In this document: piece by piece, positions 1 to 10,209 of the stretch
How the letters are laid out: every line of letters begins with the position of its first letter
How positions within the stretch are numbered: position 1 is the stretch's first letter
Assembly: GCA_905221195.1 (NCBI GenBank)
Contig: CAJNCF010000009.1
Span: forward strand, 16,682-80,681
Source of the DNA: a bacterium
Lineage (GTDB): Bacteria > Bacillota > Bacilli > Lactobacillales > Streptococcaceae
Direction of reading: 5' to 3'
DNA: 64,000 nucleotides
The notes under the pieces: model-generated
What the model was told of the DNA's origin: nothing
The model's database searches: none
What the model saw: the letters and a program-made list of their open reading frames with translations, nothing else
Translations under genes and position numbers: made by a program

Positions 1-1
1 G

Positions 2-33
2 AAAAAAGCTTTGTCACGCATGATGACAAAAGC
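2..33 (-). terminator. Intrinsic terminator of the CNNM/CorC gene
   Basis: Inverted repeat GCTTTTGTCA/TGACAAAGC followed on the minus strand by a run of T, directly after the stop codon of the 41-1372 gene. Confidence 0.8.
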
Positions 34-40
34 CTCTAGT

Positions 41-1372
41 TTACTCTGTTTCTTCTTCTATTTCAACTTCTGTGATTTGGACTTTTACTTTGGTAACACG
101 TCCATTTTTCACTTTATCATTGGTTAAGATAAGCTGTTTGTTTTGACTGACCAATTCATAGCTAAGTTTTTCAGTCGTTGGAATGGTCCCCACTCCTGTC
201 AAATAATAACCAGCGATGGTATCAACGTCATCACTTTCCAGTTCAACATCAAAGTAATCATTGAAATCATTAAGATTCATGGTACCTTGAACAATATAGG
301 TATCTTCTCCGATTTGATGGACTTCTATTTCAGCCTTATCTGTTTCGTCATCGATTTCCCCAACGATTTCCTCTAAGAGGTCTTCTAAGGTCACCAAACC
401 AGCCATCCCACCGTATTCATCTAGCAAAATTGCCATTTGTCTTTGGGTATTGCGCAATTCTTTTAACAAGTCATCCACAAAAATAGTTTCAGGAACAAAA
501 AGTGGATCTTGTAAAATTCTCTTCCATACAATGTTATCAAAACCGTCTACAAAGGCTGCCTTAAGAAGACTCTTGGTATGAATGATTCCAATCACATTGT
601 CCTTATCCCCATCATAAACTGGTATACGGGAAAAGTTTTGTTTTAAAATGCTTTGGATAATGGTTTGACTATCATCCTGAATATCCACCATAAAGGCATC
701 CGTTCGAGGAACCATGACTTCTCTGGCCATCAATTCGTCCAATGAAAAAATCCCCTGTAACATCTCAATTTCGTCAGCATCAAGTGTTTCTTCACTATTT
801 GTCAGCATGTACTCAATTTCATCACGGGTCATTTTTTCGTCAGCATCGTCAAAGGTCATAGGAGTCAAGTGACTCAAGAGATTGGTAGATGCAGACAAGA
901 GCCAGACAAAAGGACTAACGAGTTTCCCAAGCCCAATGATAACTGGCGCTGTACGAATCGCCAAGGCATCCTTTAGATTAAGAGCGATTCTCTTAGGATA
1001 CAATTCCCCAAAAACGATGGAAATATAAGTCAAAAATGCTAAAGATAGAAAACTTGCTACGGCATAAGCTGTTTCGCCATTTCCAAGCCAAGATGCAATT
1101 TCTCGTCCCAGAGTTTCTGCCAAACTCGCCCCTGACAAAATCGTAATCAGGGTAATCCCTACTTGAATGGTTGATAAAAAATGGTTAGGATTTTCTAGTA
1201 CCTTCAGCAAACGGATATAGCGTCTATCTCCTTCTTCTGCCTTTTGTTCAACTCGCGCACGGTTAAGTGAAACCATGGCCATTTCTGTGGCTGAGAAAAA
1301 GGCATTTAATACCGTCAAAATAAACAATAAAACAAATTGTAGCAACAAATTCTGACTACTTGGGTCTTCCAT
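41..1372 (-). CDS. CNNM/CorC (HlyC) family membrane protein with CBS domains
   Basis: A 443-residue membrane protein of the CNNM/CorC family, whose members are linked to magnesium or other divalent cation export; the older name hemolysin-like is not a demonstrated function here. The DUF21 region (about residues 10-180) has three or four hydrophobic segments and the family stretch NAFFSATEMAMVSL. A CBS pair follows at about 205-335 (REVMVPRTD, then the conserved DEYGGMAGLVT), and a CorC_HlyC C-terminal domain at about 350-435. The start is supported by AGGAGA upstream. It appears to be transcribed alone, with a terminator on its 3' side and the endA terminator upstream. The substrate cannot be read from sequence. 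Confidence 0.85.
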   Translation of the reverse strand: MEDPSSQNLLLQFVLLFILTVLNAFFSATEMAMVSLNRARVEQKAEEGDRRYIRLLKVLENPNHFLSTIQVGITLITILSGASLAETLGREIASWLGNGETAYAVASFLSLAFLTYISIVFGELYPKRIALNLKDALAIRTAPVIIGLGKLVSPFVWLLSASTNLLSHLTPMTFDDADEKMTRDEIEYMLTNSEETLDADEIEMLQGIFSLDELMAREVMVPRTDAFMVDIQDDSQTIIQSILKQNFSRIPVYDGDKDNVIGIIHTKSLLKAAFVDGFDNIVWKRILQDPLFVPETIFVDDLLKELRNTQRQMAILLDEYGGMAGLVTLEDLLEEIVGEIDDETDKAEIEVHQIGEDTYIVQGTMNLNDFNDYFDVELESDDVDTIAGYYLTGVGTIPTTEKLSYELVSQNKQLILTNDKVKNGRVTKVKVQITEVEIEEETE

Positions 1373-1477
1373 AGTTCTTCTCCTAAAATAGTATCTTACC
1401 CTCTATTATATCACAAAATGTAGTCCAGTACATATTATTTTTTATCAGTGTCTATTCTAGTCCTACTTAAATGGTCC

Positions 1478-1515
1478 AAAAAAGAACTCCTACATCCACA
1501 AGTGACGTAGGAGTT
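1478..1515 (-). terminator. Intrinsic terminator of endA
   Basis: Stem AACTCCTAC/GTAGGAGTT followed on the minus strand by TTCTTTTTT, just after the endA stop codon. It closes the murA-epuA-endA cluster. Confidence 0.85.
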
Positions 1516-1531
1516 TATCTTATCTTTTCTT

Positions 1532-2575
<1,044 letters not shown>

Positions 2576-2589
<14 letters not shown>

Positions 2590-3859
2590 CACTTGCCTCA
2601 ATCCGCTGAATCTTAGCACCCAGCTGCGCTAACTTATCATGGAATCGGTAGTAACCTCTATCCAAGTGAACCAATTTACCAACCACAGTTTTTCCTTGTG
2701 CTACCAAACCTGTCAAAATCAAGGCTGCGCTGGCACGAAGGTCAGTTGAAAGAACTTCTGCTCCCTGCAAAGGCTGTCCACCAACAATACGAGCTGTGTC
2801 ACGGATAATTTCAGAGTGCAAGCCCATGCGGCGCATTTCTTCTAAATGTTGGAAACGATTTTCGAAAACTGTCTCCACCATAGTTGATTCGCCTTTTGCG
2901 ACGGTCATCAAGGCTGTAAATTGAGCCTGCATATCTGTTGGAAATCCTGGATGGGGCAAGGTTTTCACATGGACAGCTTTTAGATTTTCTAGTTGAGAGC
3001 GAACTCGAATTCCTTCGGTCTCCTCCGTCACTTCCACTCCCATTTCAAGCAATTTGGCAATCAAGGGACGGTTGTGCTCCCAAACAGCATCTTTAATCAA
3101 GACATCACCACCAGTCATGGCAGCAGCCACCATAAAGGTTCCAGCTTCGATACGGTCTTGGACCACATTGTGAGTCGTACCGTGAAGTTTCTCCACACCA
3201 GTAATGGTAATGGTCTCTGTACCAGCACCTTTGACTTTAGCTCCCATTTCATTTAAGAGAATGGCTAGGTCCACAATCTCAGGCTCACGCGCAGCATTTT
3301 CAATCACTGTCACCCCATCAGCTAGAGTCGCCGCCATCATCAAGTTCTGCGTAGCACCAACACTTGGGAAGTCCATGTAGATATGAGCTCCATGTAAGCG
3401 ATCAGCCTTGGCTTCGATGTAACCAGCTGTCTGACTAATCTTAGCACCCATAGCTTCTAGACCTTTCAAATGAAGATCAATAGGACGGCTACCAATCGTA
3501 CAACCACCTGGCATGGATACCTTAGCATGACCTACACGGGCAAGAATTGGCCCCAAGACAACGATGGATGCGCGCATCTTGCTGACATACTTGTAGGGAG
3601 CTTCCTCAGTGATATCGCCAGTCGCATCCACCTCGACAAGATGGGCTTCTTCATCAAAATCCACCTTGGCATTCAATCCACGAACCACCTGATTCATAGT
3701 GAAAACGTCTGACAAGATAGGAACATTCTGCAAGACAGTCTTTCCTTCACTAGCTAGAATAGTCGCTGCCAATAAGGGCAAGACTGCATTCTTTGCCCCT
3801 TCAATCATAACACTTCCTACCAGACGATTATCGCCACCTTGAACCACAATTTTTTCCAT
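2576..3859 (-). CDS. murA: UDP-N-acetylglucosamine 1-carboxyvinyltransferase (MurA)
   Basis: First committed step of peptidoglycan synthesis: transfers enolpyruvate from PEP to UDP-GlcNAc in the cytoplasm; target of fosfomycin. The 427-residue length is typical. The active-site cysteine is Cys120 in the [10 protein letters not shown] loop, so it is the fosfomycin-binding Cys type, and the substrate-binding GAKNA motif is at residues 21-25. Streptococci carry two MurA paralogues; which one this is cannot be proven here, but its position before epuA and endA matches the pneumococcal one in that cluster. AAAGGA lies before the ATG. The DUF1146 gene 22 bases upstream probably shares its promoter. 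Confidence 0.95.
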
Positions 3860-3881
3860 ACTTATTTCCTTTACATTGATT

Positions 3882-4112
3882 TTATAATAATCCTCTAAGC
3901 GCTTCTTGCCACAACTGATATAGGCTGATAAAGAAAGAACTCAAAATATAGCCCATTACAATGCTGAAAAAGGCTACTAATAAACGAACTTTTCCTGTAT
4001 TCTCAGCTGTCACTTTTAAGACCTTTTCCCATCTAACAAGATTCTTTAAAAGGTAAAAACTCACATAAATAAAGAGCATGTGACTGCTTAGAGTGAATAA
4101 TAATTGAACCAT
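3882..4112 (-). CDS. DUF1146 family small membrane protein
   Basis: A 76-residue protein with two hydrophobic segments (about residues 4-24 and 42-66) separated by a basic, charged loop, matching the DUF1146 family that often precedes murA in Firmicutes. No function is known. The ATG lies six bases after a perfect extended -10 (TGGTATAAT), so transcription is expected to start at or next to the A of the ATG and the mRNA would have no Shine-Dalgarno sequence. An internal start at Met12 is possible but has no good ribosome-binding site either. It leads the murA-epuA-endA cluster. Confidence 0.75.
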   Translation of the reverse strand: MVQLLFTLSSHMLFIYVSFYLLKNLVRWEKVLKVTAENTGKVRLLVAFFSIVMGYILSSFFISLYQLWQEALRGLL

Positions 4113-4118
4113 TTGACT

Positions 4119-4127
4119 ATTATACCA
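4119..4127 (-). promoter_or_regulatory. Extended -10 promoter for DUF1146-murA, leaderless configuration
   Basis: TGGTATAAT on the minus strand, with six bases between the -10 hexamer and the ATG at 4112. No convincing -35 is seen, which is usual for extended -10 promoters. Confidence 0.7.
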
Positions 4128-4170
4128 TCTTCTCTGTTTGTGCGCTAGTTTGGAAAACTTCCCTTAAAAA

Positions 4171-5208
4171 CTAGGGATTGTTTTTCAAGTAATCAATTGC
4201 ATCCTGTAGGGTTTTAACTGGCACAATTTTCATATCTGTCTTAATTGTTTTGGCTGCTTCCAGAGCTGTTTGGTAGTTGTTTTTAGCATCTGGATGCGCT
4301 TTTTGTTCTTCTTCGCTAACAGGGTTATCAGGGGCAAAGAAAATCGCAGCACCTTCTCTAGCCGAAGCTACAACTTTCTTATCAACACCTCCAATGTCCC
4401 CCACATTGCCATCGCGGTCAATGGTCCCTGTACCAGCAACGATACGGCCGTTACGAAGGCCTGGGTCAGCTATTTGAGTATAGATGGCCAGACTAAACAT
4501 GAGACCAGCACTTGGACCGCCGATACCAGCTGTTGAAAAACGAATTGGGACATCACTAGTTACTTCTGTACGGTCAATCAAACCGATTCCAATTCCATTT
4601 TTGCCATTTTCCAAAGTGATAATCTTACCTTCTGCAGACTTGGTTTGCCCATCCTCTTCATAGGTGACCTTGACGGAGTCCCCTAGTTTTTGAGAATTGA
4701 CGTAATCAATCAAATCTTTGGAACTGTCAAAAGTCTGATCATTGACTGCTGTGACTGTATCAGAGATGTTGAGAATCCCTTTAAAGGTTGAATTATCTGT
4801 CACAGTCAAAACATAAACCCCAAGGTATTTGAGTTCAATATCCTTACCAGCTGTTTTTAGCCCTTGATACTTGGCCATATTTTGCGATGTTTGCATGTAG
4901 AATTGATTGATTCGCATAAATTCAACATCGGAAGTTCCCCCTGTAGTCTCCTGAGCACTACGAATATCTGTAAAAGGCGTCAACCAGGCATAAATCATAT
5001 GGGCTAAAGTAGCATGCTGAACACCAACCGTAACGAATTGATAGGCACCTGCTTCCTTATCTTCTGTATCATTGACTTTAAGGACTTGGCGAATATCTTC
5101 CGAACCACCTGGAACCTCTATATAGTAGGGCAAGGGCACTACAAATGCCAAGAAAGTCGCTATCAAGGCCGCAATAACGTATAAGGGCCATCTAATCTTT
5201 TTTTTCAT
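4171..5208 (-). CDS. sepM: SepM-like PDZ/S16 (Lon-type) membrane serine protease
   Basis: A 345-residue secreted-side membrane protease. It has an N-terminal membrane helix (about residues 8-28), a PDZ domain at about 125-195 and a Lon-type S16 domain at about 205-340 with catalytic Ser233 (GGPSAGLMF) and the lysine of VDKKVVA (277/278). In S. mutans the homologue SepM trims the competence pheromone CSP; the general family name is YlbL. Whether this copy processes a peptide pheromone is inference. Its start overlaps the end of coaD by 17 bases, and rsmD-coaD-sepM is a conserved streptococcal operon, so it is translationally coupled. Confidence 0.85.
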   Translation of the reverse strand: MKKKIRWPLYVIAALIATFLAFVVPLPYYIEVPGGSEDIRQVLKVNDTEDKEAGAYQFVTVGVQHATLAHMIYAWLTPFTDIRSAQETTGGTSDVEFMRINQFYMQTSQNMAKYQGLKTAGKDIELKYLGVYVLTVTDNSTFKGILNISDTVTAVNDQTFDSSKDLIDYVNSQKLGDSVKVTYEEDGQTKSAEGKIITLENGKNGIGIGLIDRTEVTSDVPIRFSTAGIGGPSAGLMFSLAIYTQIADPGLRNGRIVAGTGTIDRDGNVGDIGGVDKKVVASAREGAAIFFAPDNPVSEEEQKAHPDAKNNYQTALEAAKTIKTDMKIVPVKTLQDAIDYLKNNP

Positions 5209-5680
5209 TTCTTATTTCCTCCAAAATACTCTCGGGAACATAACAGGCAACATCCTGACCAAACTTCAAAAGCTCTCTAACGCCTGATGAACTGATATAG
5301 AGATGTTCAGGTCGGCTATGTAAATAAATAGTCTCTATATTAGGAGACAGCTGATGGTTGTAGTAATCAAAACTGGCTTCATATTGCAAATCCGTTGCAT
5401 TTCTCAAACCCCGCACTAGGCAAGTAGCCTCCAGTCTTTTTGCAACATCAACCACCAATTCATCATGAGAAGACACAACTTCAACATTTCCCAAATATTT
5501 CACAGCCTTTTCTAGTCCCCGTTTCCGATTTTCGATGGTGAGAAATCCTTGTTTGTGAGGATTAAAAAAAATACCCACATAGAGCTTATCAAAGAGTTTG
5601 CTAGCCCTCTCAATCATATCCAAATGCCCATTTGTCATCGGATCAAATGAACCTGTGAATAAACCAATCTTATCTGACAT
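5192..5680 (-). CDS. coaD: Phosphopantetheine adenylyltransferase (CoaD)
   Basis: Fourth step of coenzyme A synthesis: joins ATP and 4'-phosphopantetheine to give dephospho-CoA. The 162-residue length is normal. The nucleotidyltransferase signature [10 protein letters not shown] lies at residues 10-19, and the second motif ISSSGVREL is near residue 130. It overlaps rsmD by 11 bases at its start and sepM by 17 at its end, so all three are probably one translationally coupled transcript. The older symbol kdtB refers to a misassigned LPS role. Confidence 0.95.
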   Translation of the reverse strand: MSDKIGLFTGSFDPMTNGHLDMIERASKLFDKLYVGIFFNPHKQGFLTIENRKRGLEKAVKYLGNVEVVSSHDELVVDVAKRLEATCLVRGLRNATDLQYEASFDYYNHQLSPNIETIYLHSRPEHLYISSSGVRELLKFGQDVACYVPESILEEIRNEKKD

Positions 5681-6209
5681 ACACTGTCACCTTACTAATT
5701 CCATAAATTTTTTCCTTCCAGATGCCCAGGCAGGCAATTTCTTCTGGAAGTTCCACGGCTTTATCCGTCTCACACACGACCATGACATCCTCAGACAAAA
5801 GCTCTCTTTCAGCCATTTTTTCAATATCTGCTACGATTTGTTCCTTGGCATAGGGAGGGTCTAAGAAAATGAGGTCGAAGGGTCCAGACACCTGCTCCAA
5901 GGCTCTTTCCGCCTCCATCTTGAGGAGTTGAAATTTTCCAACTTCCTTGGTCATCTGGATATTTTCAGCCACGATTGCCTGAGCCTTACGGTCTCGCTCT
6001 ACCAAAACAGCGCTGGACATGCCACGCGAAACTGCCTCTATAGATAAACCACCACTACCTGCATAAAGGTCCAAGACTCGTCCCCCTTCAAAATAGGGAC
6101 CAATCATATTAAAAATGGCTCCCCTAACCTTATCCGAAGTGGGTCTTGTTGTCTTTCCTTCTAACGTCTTGAGGGGGCGTCCCCCATAGATTCCTGATAC
6201 GATTTTCAT
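5670..6209 (-). CDS. rsmD: 16S rRNA (guanine966-N2)-methyltransferase RsmD
   Basis: Methylates G966 of 16S rRNA using S-adenosylmethionine. The SAM-binding motif [14 protein letters not shown] lies at about residues 46-59 and the catalytic DPPY at 117-120; 179 residues is normal. It is the first gene of the rsmD-coaD-sepM operon. The upstream extended -10 (TGGTATAAT) leaves only seven bases before the ATG, so the mRNA is predicted to be leaderless or nearly so; no Shine-Dalgarno sequence fits between the two. Confidence 0.92.
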   Translation of the reverse strand: MKIVSGIYGGRPLKTLEGKTTRPTSDKVRGAIFNMIGPYFEGGRVLDLYAGSGGLSIEAVSRGMSSAVLVERDRKAQAIVAENIQMTKEVGKFQLLKMEAERALEQVSGPFDLIFLDPPYAKEQIVADIEKMAERELLSEDVMVVCETDKAVELPEEIACLGIWKEKIYGISKVTVYVR

Positions 6210-6216
6210 ACCGTTT

Positions 6217-6225
6217 ATTATACCA
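6217..6225 (-). promoter_or_regulatory. Extended -10 promoter for rsmD-coaD-sepM, leaderless configuration
   Basis: TGGTATAAT on the minus strand; seven bases separate the hexamer from the ATG at 6209. The asnA terminator lies just upstream, so the operon is insulated from asnA. Confidence 0.7.
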
Positions 6226-6247
6226 AATTATAGGCAAAAAGAGAAAG

Positions 6248-6268
6248 AAAACCGAACCTTGCGGTTCG
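6248..6268 (-). terminator. Intrinsic terminator of asnA
   Basis: Stem CGAACC/GGTTCG with a GCAA-type loop, followed on the minus strand by TTTTC; located right after the asnA stop codon. Confidence 0.75.
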
Positions 6269-6273
6269 ATTCT

Positions 6274-7266
6274 CTACAAAATATTTTCGTAAGTATCGCG
6301 AACTTCTTGAGGCCAAACACTTGTTTGCACTTCTCCGATATGTTTCTTGCGAAGTAGGAACATGGCCATACGAGATTGTCCAATTCCTCCACCGATTGTC
6401 AATGGGAATAGACCATTCAACAAAGCCTTGTGCCATTCCAATTCCAAGCGGTCTTCATCACCTGTGATTTCTACCTGACGGCGAAGGGTTTCTTCATCTA
6501 CACGAATCCCCATAGAAGACAACTCAAAGGCTCCACCTAGAGACTCATTCCAGACAAGAATATCGCCATTTAGACCCTTGTAGCCATTTTCAGACTCACT
6601 TGTCCAGTCATCATAGTCTGGTGCGCGTCCATCGTGTGGTTTACCATCTGGCAACTCGCCACCGATACCAATCAGGAAGACAGCTCCGAATTCTTTACAG
6701 ATCGCATTTTCACGTTCTTTTGGAGTCAAGTCTGGGTAGCGTTCTACCAACTCTTCTGTATGGATAAAGGTGATTTGTTTTGGCAAGATAGACTCGATGT
6801 CATAGCGAGCTTCAACAGCTAGTTCTGTCAAACGAATGGCCTTGTAAATCTTCTCAACTGTTTCTTTTAGGTAAGCAATGTTGCGTTGACCATTTGGAAT
6901 GACCTTTTCCCAGTCCCACTGATCCACAAAGACAGAGTGGGTTGCATCCAGCGAGTCTTCGTCTGGACGAAGGGCCTTCATGTGGACGAACAGACCTTCA
7001 CCCTCACCGAAACCAAAGCGAGCCAGGGTATGACGTTTCCATTTAGCAAGTGAGTGCACCACTTCATAGGTTTCATCAGGAATCTGCAAAACCTTGACAG
7101 ATACTGGATTTTCCACACCAGACAGGTTATCCTGCATCCCGTCACCGACCTTGCTCAAGATAGGACCTTGAACTTCGACAACTTCTAGCTTGTCTTTCAA
7201 ATACTGGGTAAAAGTGTTTTTAACAAAGGAAATTTCTTCTTGTTGATGGATAAAACTTTTCTTCAT
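6274..7266 (-). CDS. asnA: Aspartate-ammonia ligase (asparagine synthetase A)
   Basis: Ammonia-dependent asparagine synthetase: ATP, aspartate and ammonia give asparagine, AMP and pyrophosphate. The protein is 330 residues, the usual AsnA length, and is related to class II aminoacyl-tRNA synthetases; the C-terminal [14 protein letters not shown] is the class II motif-3-like segment. The start has a strong GAGGAG. It is a single gene between two terminators with its own TATAAT upstream. No T-box or other riboswitch fits in its short leader. Confidence 0.95.
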   Translation of the reverse strand: MKKSFIHQQEEISFVKNTFTQYLKDKLEVVEVQGPILSKVGDGMQDNLSGVENPVSVKVLQIPDETYEVVHSLAKWKRHTLARFGFGEGEGLFVHMKALRPDEDSLDATHSVFVDQWDWEKVIPNGQRNIAYLKETVEKIYKAIRLTELAVEARYDIESILPKQITFIHTEELVERYPDLTPKERENAICKEFGAVFLIGIGGELPDGKPHDGRAPDYDDWTSESENGYKGLNGDILVWNESLGGAFELSSMGIRVDEETLRRQVEITGDEDRLELEWHKALLNGLFPLTIGGGIGQSRMAMFLLRKKHIGEVQTSVWPQEVRDTYENIL

Positions 7267-7296
7267 AAACTACTCCTCAAAAATTTAATTAAAAGC

Positions 7297-7302
7297 ATTA
7301 TA
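7297..7302 (-). promoter_or_regulatory. -10 element of the asnA promoter
   Basis: TATAAT on the minus strand 30 bases before the asnA ATG. The -35 region is T-rich but not a clear match. Confidence 0.5.
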
Positions 7303-7334
7303 CAACTATTTCCAAGAAAAGAAAAGAGAAAATT

Positions 7335-7367
7335 TAAAAAAATCAGTGTCACTCAAAACACTGATTT
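7335..7367 (-). terminator. Intrinsic terminator of the BAX-inhibitor-like gene
   Basis: Stem AAATCAGTGT/ACACTGATTT followed on the minus strand by TTTTTAAATTT, between the stop codon at 7378 and asnA. Confidence 0.85.
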
Positions 7368-7377
7368 CATAGACCTT

Positions 7378-8061
7378 TTAATCATTGCGACCAAAGATAC
7401 GTAAAATACTTAGGAAGAGATTGATAAAATCAAGATAGATACTGAGAGCCATTGACACAACCCAACCTGTCGCTACACGACCTTGCGATTGTTCATAAGC
7501 ATAGCGAATTCTTTGGTTGTCCCAAGCAATCAGCCCAGAAAAGACCAAAACCATGGCTACGCTGATCATATAATCAAAGAAACCGCTAGCCAAGAAAATA
7601 TTAACTACCATGGCAATAATCAATCCGATTAGAGCTGCCATCATTGCTCGACCAATCCCACTCAAGTCTTTCTTGGTAAAGATACCAACTGCCGCCATGA
7701 CAAAGAAGAGAAGGGCGCTCGACACAAAGGCAGATAAAACTGTACCTGGAGTATAGAAGGCTACCACAAAACTAAGGGTAAAGCCGTTTAATACTGAGTA
7801 AAGTAAAAATACTGGAAGAGCAGCTGGACTATTCTTTGAAGCCATACTGCTGGCAACAAAGACCAGAGCTAGCTCTGCAAAGGTTGCAATGGTCAACCAG
7901 AGACGCCCCTGCATCAAAAAGTAAACCAACTGAGACTGAAAGACCGTCAACATAAGACCTGATACCAAAGCGGATAGTCCGATTCCCAGACCAACAAAGG
8001 CATAGACCTTAGCGTAAAATTGATTGAGACCTGCTCGGTCGTGAATAATAGTGTGATTCAT
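7378..8061 (-). CDS. Bax inhibitor-1/YccA (TMBIM) family membrane protein
   Basis: A 227-residue protein of seven predicted membrane segments, matching the BI-1/YccA family; bacterial members such as B. subtilis YetJ are pH-sensitive calcium channels, and E. coli YccA modulates FtsH. The role here is not known. The C-terminal region FLSILRIFGRND ends with the aspartate typical of the family. AGGAGA precedes the ATG. It stands alone, with a terminator downstream and the RNA methyltransferase gene upstream, 54 bases away. Confidence 0.88.
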   Translation of the reverse strand: MNHTIIHDRAGLNQFYAKVYAFVGLGIGLSALVSGLMLTVFQSQLVYFLMQGRLWLTIATFAELALVFVASSMASKNSPAALPVFLLYSVLNGFTLSFVVAFYTPGTVLSAFVSSALLFFVMAAVGIFTKKDLSGIGRAMMAALIGLIIAMVVNIFLASGFFDYMISVAMVLVFSGLIAWDNQRIRYAYEQSQGRVATGWVVSMALSIYLDFINLFLSILRIFGRND

Positions 8062-8115
8062 CTTTTCTCCTTTTCTATGAACATCTTTCCTTGATTATAA
8101 CAAAGAAAGTTAAAA

Positions 8116-8856
8116 TTAGCTTAAATGGAAAATCAAAATACCTGCTGCAACTGCAACATTCAGACTCTCGGCCTGACCCTTCATGCTAATATGGACCAAC
8201 TGATCTGCACTTTCAGCCATGAGGGAACTAATTCCTTGACCCTCATTCCCCATAACCAAGACAAACTGATCTAAATGAGGCAAGTCACGATAGTCTTTAG
8301 AATCCTTGGAAAGAGTGGTCGCTAGGACTGAAATACCTGCCTTTTTAGCTTCCTCAAGAAGCGTTTGACTAGACATTCGATAAATGGGCAGATGAAAATG
8401 ACTGCCTTGCATAGAACGGAGGGTCTTAAGACTATATATGTCTGCTGACTTATCTGAAACAATCACTCCTGTAAAGCCTGCTGCATCCGCAGTCCGAATG
8501 ATGGTTCCTACATTACCAGGATCTTGCACATCTTCCAAAAACAAGAACTTACCCTGACTAAAATCAGCTTGCCCTATTTCTTCTTTTTGAACCACGGCAA
8601 CAATTCCCTGTGGAGTCTGAGAATCTGCCAAATCTAGCAAAATATCCTCTGACACCCAGACAGTTTGCGGAAAAGCAGCTAACTGATCTCGGTAACTTTC
8701 TAGGGCAAAGATTTTCTCAATCGTCACTCCAGCTTGAACAGCTTCTTCAAACAAGTGCCAGCCTTCAATCAAATAGGCAGACTTGCGGTATTTTTTTTGG
8801 TGTAATTTCTTGGCATTTTTTACCACAGAATTGGCTTTTGAGGTTATAATAGTCAT
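8116..8856 (-). CDS. TrmH/SpoU-family RNA 2'-O-methyltransferase
   Basis: A SPOUT-fold methyltransferase (246 residues) with an N-terminal substrate-binding region and the three SpoU motifs: the NVGTIIRTADAAG stretch, VLVMGNEGQGIS, and SLNVAVAAGILIFHL at the C-terminus. The target nucleotide (23S rRNA or tRNA) cannot be told. A longer frame starts at 8874, but that ATG overlaps the -10 element itself (TGTTATAAT), so the true start is the ATG at 8856, six bases after the hexamer: a predicted leaderless mRNA. It is divergent from acyP, with overlapping promoters. Confidence 0.88.
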   Translation of the reverse strand: MTIITSKANSVVKNAKKLHQKKYRKSAYLIEGWHLFEEAVQAGVTIEKIFALESYRDQLAAFPQTVWVSEDILLDLADSQTPQGIVAVVQKEEIGQADFSQGKFLFLEDVQDPGNVGTIIRTADAAGFTGVIVSDKSADIYSLKTLRSMQGSHFHLPIYRMSSQTLLEEAKKAGISVLATTLSKDSKDYRDLPHLDQFVLVMGNEGQGISSLMAESADQLVHISMKGQAESLNVAVAAGILIFHLS

Positions 8857-8867
8857 AGAAATATTAT
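8838..8867 (+). promoter_or_regulatory. Candidate promoter for acyP
   Basis: TTGAGG and TATTAT separated by 18 bases on the plus strand, about 23 bases before the acyP ATG. It overlaps the -10 of the divergent methyltransferase gene. Confidence 0.45.
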
Positions 8868-8871
8868 AACA
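8863..8871 (-). promoter_or_regulatory. Extended -10 promoter of the RNA methyltransferase, leaderless configuration
   Basis: TGTTATAAT on the minus strand; six bases between hexamer and the ATG at 8856. Confidence 0.7.
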
Positions 8872-8889
8872 CAATCAAAGGGGTTTGGT

Positions 8890-9168
8890 ATGCAAAAGGT
8901 TAGAATGATTGCGCAAGGTAGAGTGCAGGGAGTTGGATTTCGTTGGGGAGTTTGTAGCCTTGCTCTTGAAATTGGTGGCATCACGGGCCGAGTATGGAAT
9001 AACGACGATGGCACAGTGGAAATCTTAGCTCAAGCAGACTCATCTGCTACCATGGCGAAATTTATCCAAGAAATCCGAAAAGGACCCACACCTTTTTCAA
9101 AAGTCAGCTACTTAGATGTCCAACTGAGCAACTTCCCTCCCTACCCTGACTTCAAAATTGCAAATTAG
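8890..9168 (+). CDS. acyP: Acylphosphatase
   Basis: Hydrolyses acylphosphates such as carbamoyl phosphate and 1,3-bisphosphoglycerate to carboxylate and phosphate. At 92 residues it has the normal size. The phosphate-binding loop GRVQGVGFR carries Arg18, and the catalytic asparagine is Asn37 in GRVWNNDDG, both in the canonical positions. AAGGGG precedes the ATG. It is followed 78 bases later by yidC on the same strand, as in pneumococcus, and may be partly co-transcribed with it. Confidence 0.95.
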   Translation: MQKVRMIAQGRVQGVGFRWGVCSLALEIGGITGRVWNNDDGTVEILAQADSSATMAKFIQEIRKGPTPFSKVSYLDVQLSNFPPYPDFKIAN

Positions 9169-9217
9169 GTCTCTAGAACTATTGTATATTTTGTAAAAAA
9201 ACAGTAGAATAGAAAGG

Positions 9218-9223
9218 TATAAT
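9218..9223 (+). promoter_or_regulatory. -10 element upstream of yidC
   Basis: TATAAT on the plus strand, 23 bases before the yidC start. No clear -35 at 17 bases, so it may only supplement read-through from acyP. Confidence 0.4.
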
Positions 9224-9246
9224 TTTTTAAAGAAGGAATAAAAACA

Positions 9247-10173
9247 GTGAAATCTATTAAACGTTTTGCACTCTCGGCTATGGGAGTGGCTATATTGCTT
9301 GTCTTGACTGGCTGTGTTAGCGTCGATAAAGCAACAGGAGAACCCACAGGATTTATTTGGAATACTTTCGGAGCGCCTATGGCTGAAGCTATCAAGTACT
9401 TCGCTACTGATAAAGAGCTAGGATTTGGTATGGCTATCATTATCGTAACTATTATCGTGCGCTTGATTATCTTGCCACTTGGTATCTACCAATCATGGAA
9501 GGCGACACTTCACTCTGAAAAGATGAACGCCCTCAAGCACGTCCTCGAGCCACACCAAACTCGTCTCAAAGAAGCAACAACTCAAGAAGAAAAACTAGAA
9601 GCTCAACAAGCTCTCTTTGCCGCTCAAAAAGAACACGGCATCAGCATGTTTGGTGGTGTAGGATGTTTCCCTATCCTCCTTCAAATGCCTTTCTTCTCTG
9701 CAATTTACTTTGCTGCCCAACATACTGAAGGGGTTGCTCAAGCAAGCTACCTAGGCATTCCTCTAGGTTCTCCAAGTATGATGTTGGTTGCCTTCGCTGG
9801 TGTCCTTTACTATCTTCAATCACTCCTTTCACTTCACGGAGTAGAAGATGAAACGCAAAGAGATCAAATCAAGAAAATGGCTTACGTGAGCCCAATCACG
9901 ATTGTCGTCTTCTCCCTCATTTCACCAGCCAGTGTCACACTTTACTGGGTTGTCGGTGGTTTCATGATGATTCTCCAACAGTTTATCGTCAACTATATCG
10001 TTCGTCCAAAACTTCGCAAAAAAGTCCGTGAAGAATTGGCGAAGAACCCACCAAAAGCAAGTGCTTTCTCAACAGCAAACGGACGAAAAGACGTGACCCC
10101 TGAACAACCAACTGCTATCACAAGCAAGAAAAAACACAAAAATCGCAACGCTGGAAAACAACGTTCGAGATAA
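9247..10173 (+). CDS. yidC: Membrane protein insertase YidC (Oxa1 family)
   Basis: Inserts membrane proteins with or without the Sec translocon. The 308-residue protein starts with a lipoprotein signal peptide with the lipobox LTGC (Cys23), typical of Gram-positive YidC. Five membrane segments follow, with the hydrophilic-groove arginine in TIIVRLIILPLG (about residue 74). The C-terminal tail is basic, as in ribosome-binding YidC proteins. The start codon is GTG with AAGAAGGA upstream. Streptococci normally have two copies (YidC1 and YidC2); this one is not next to rnpA, unlike YidC1 in many species, so I do not assign the number. Confidence 0.92.
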   Translation: MKSIKRFALSAMGVAILLVLTGCVSVDKATGEPTGFIWNTFGAPMAEAIKYFATDKELGFGMAIIIVTIIVRLIILPLGIYQSWKATLHSEKMNALKHVLEPHQTRLKEATTQEEKLEAQQALFAAQKEHGISMFGGVGCFPILLQMPFFSAIYFAAQHTEGVAQASYLGIPLGSPSMMLVAFAGVLYYLQSLLSLHGVEDETQRDQIKKMAYVSPITIVVFSLISPASVTLYWVVGGFMMILQQFIVNYIVRPKLRKKVREELAKNPPKASAFSTANGRKDVTPEQPTAITSKKKHKNRNAGKQRSR

Positions 10174-10182
10174 GAAGAAAAA

Positions 10183-10209
10183 GGCTTAGCTAGTTTGCTA
10201 AGTCTTTTT
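10183..10209 (+). terminator. Intrinsic terminator of yidC
   Basis: Stem GGCTTAGC/GCTAAGTC followed by TTTTT on the plus strand, ten bases after the yidC stop. Positions 10,210-10,395 hold no gene that I can support. Confidence 0.85.
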
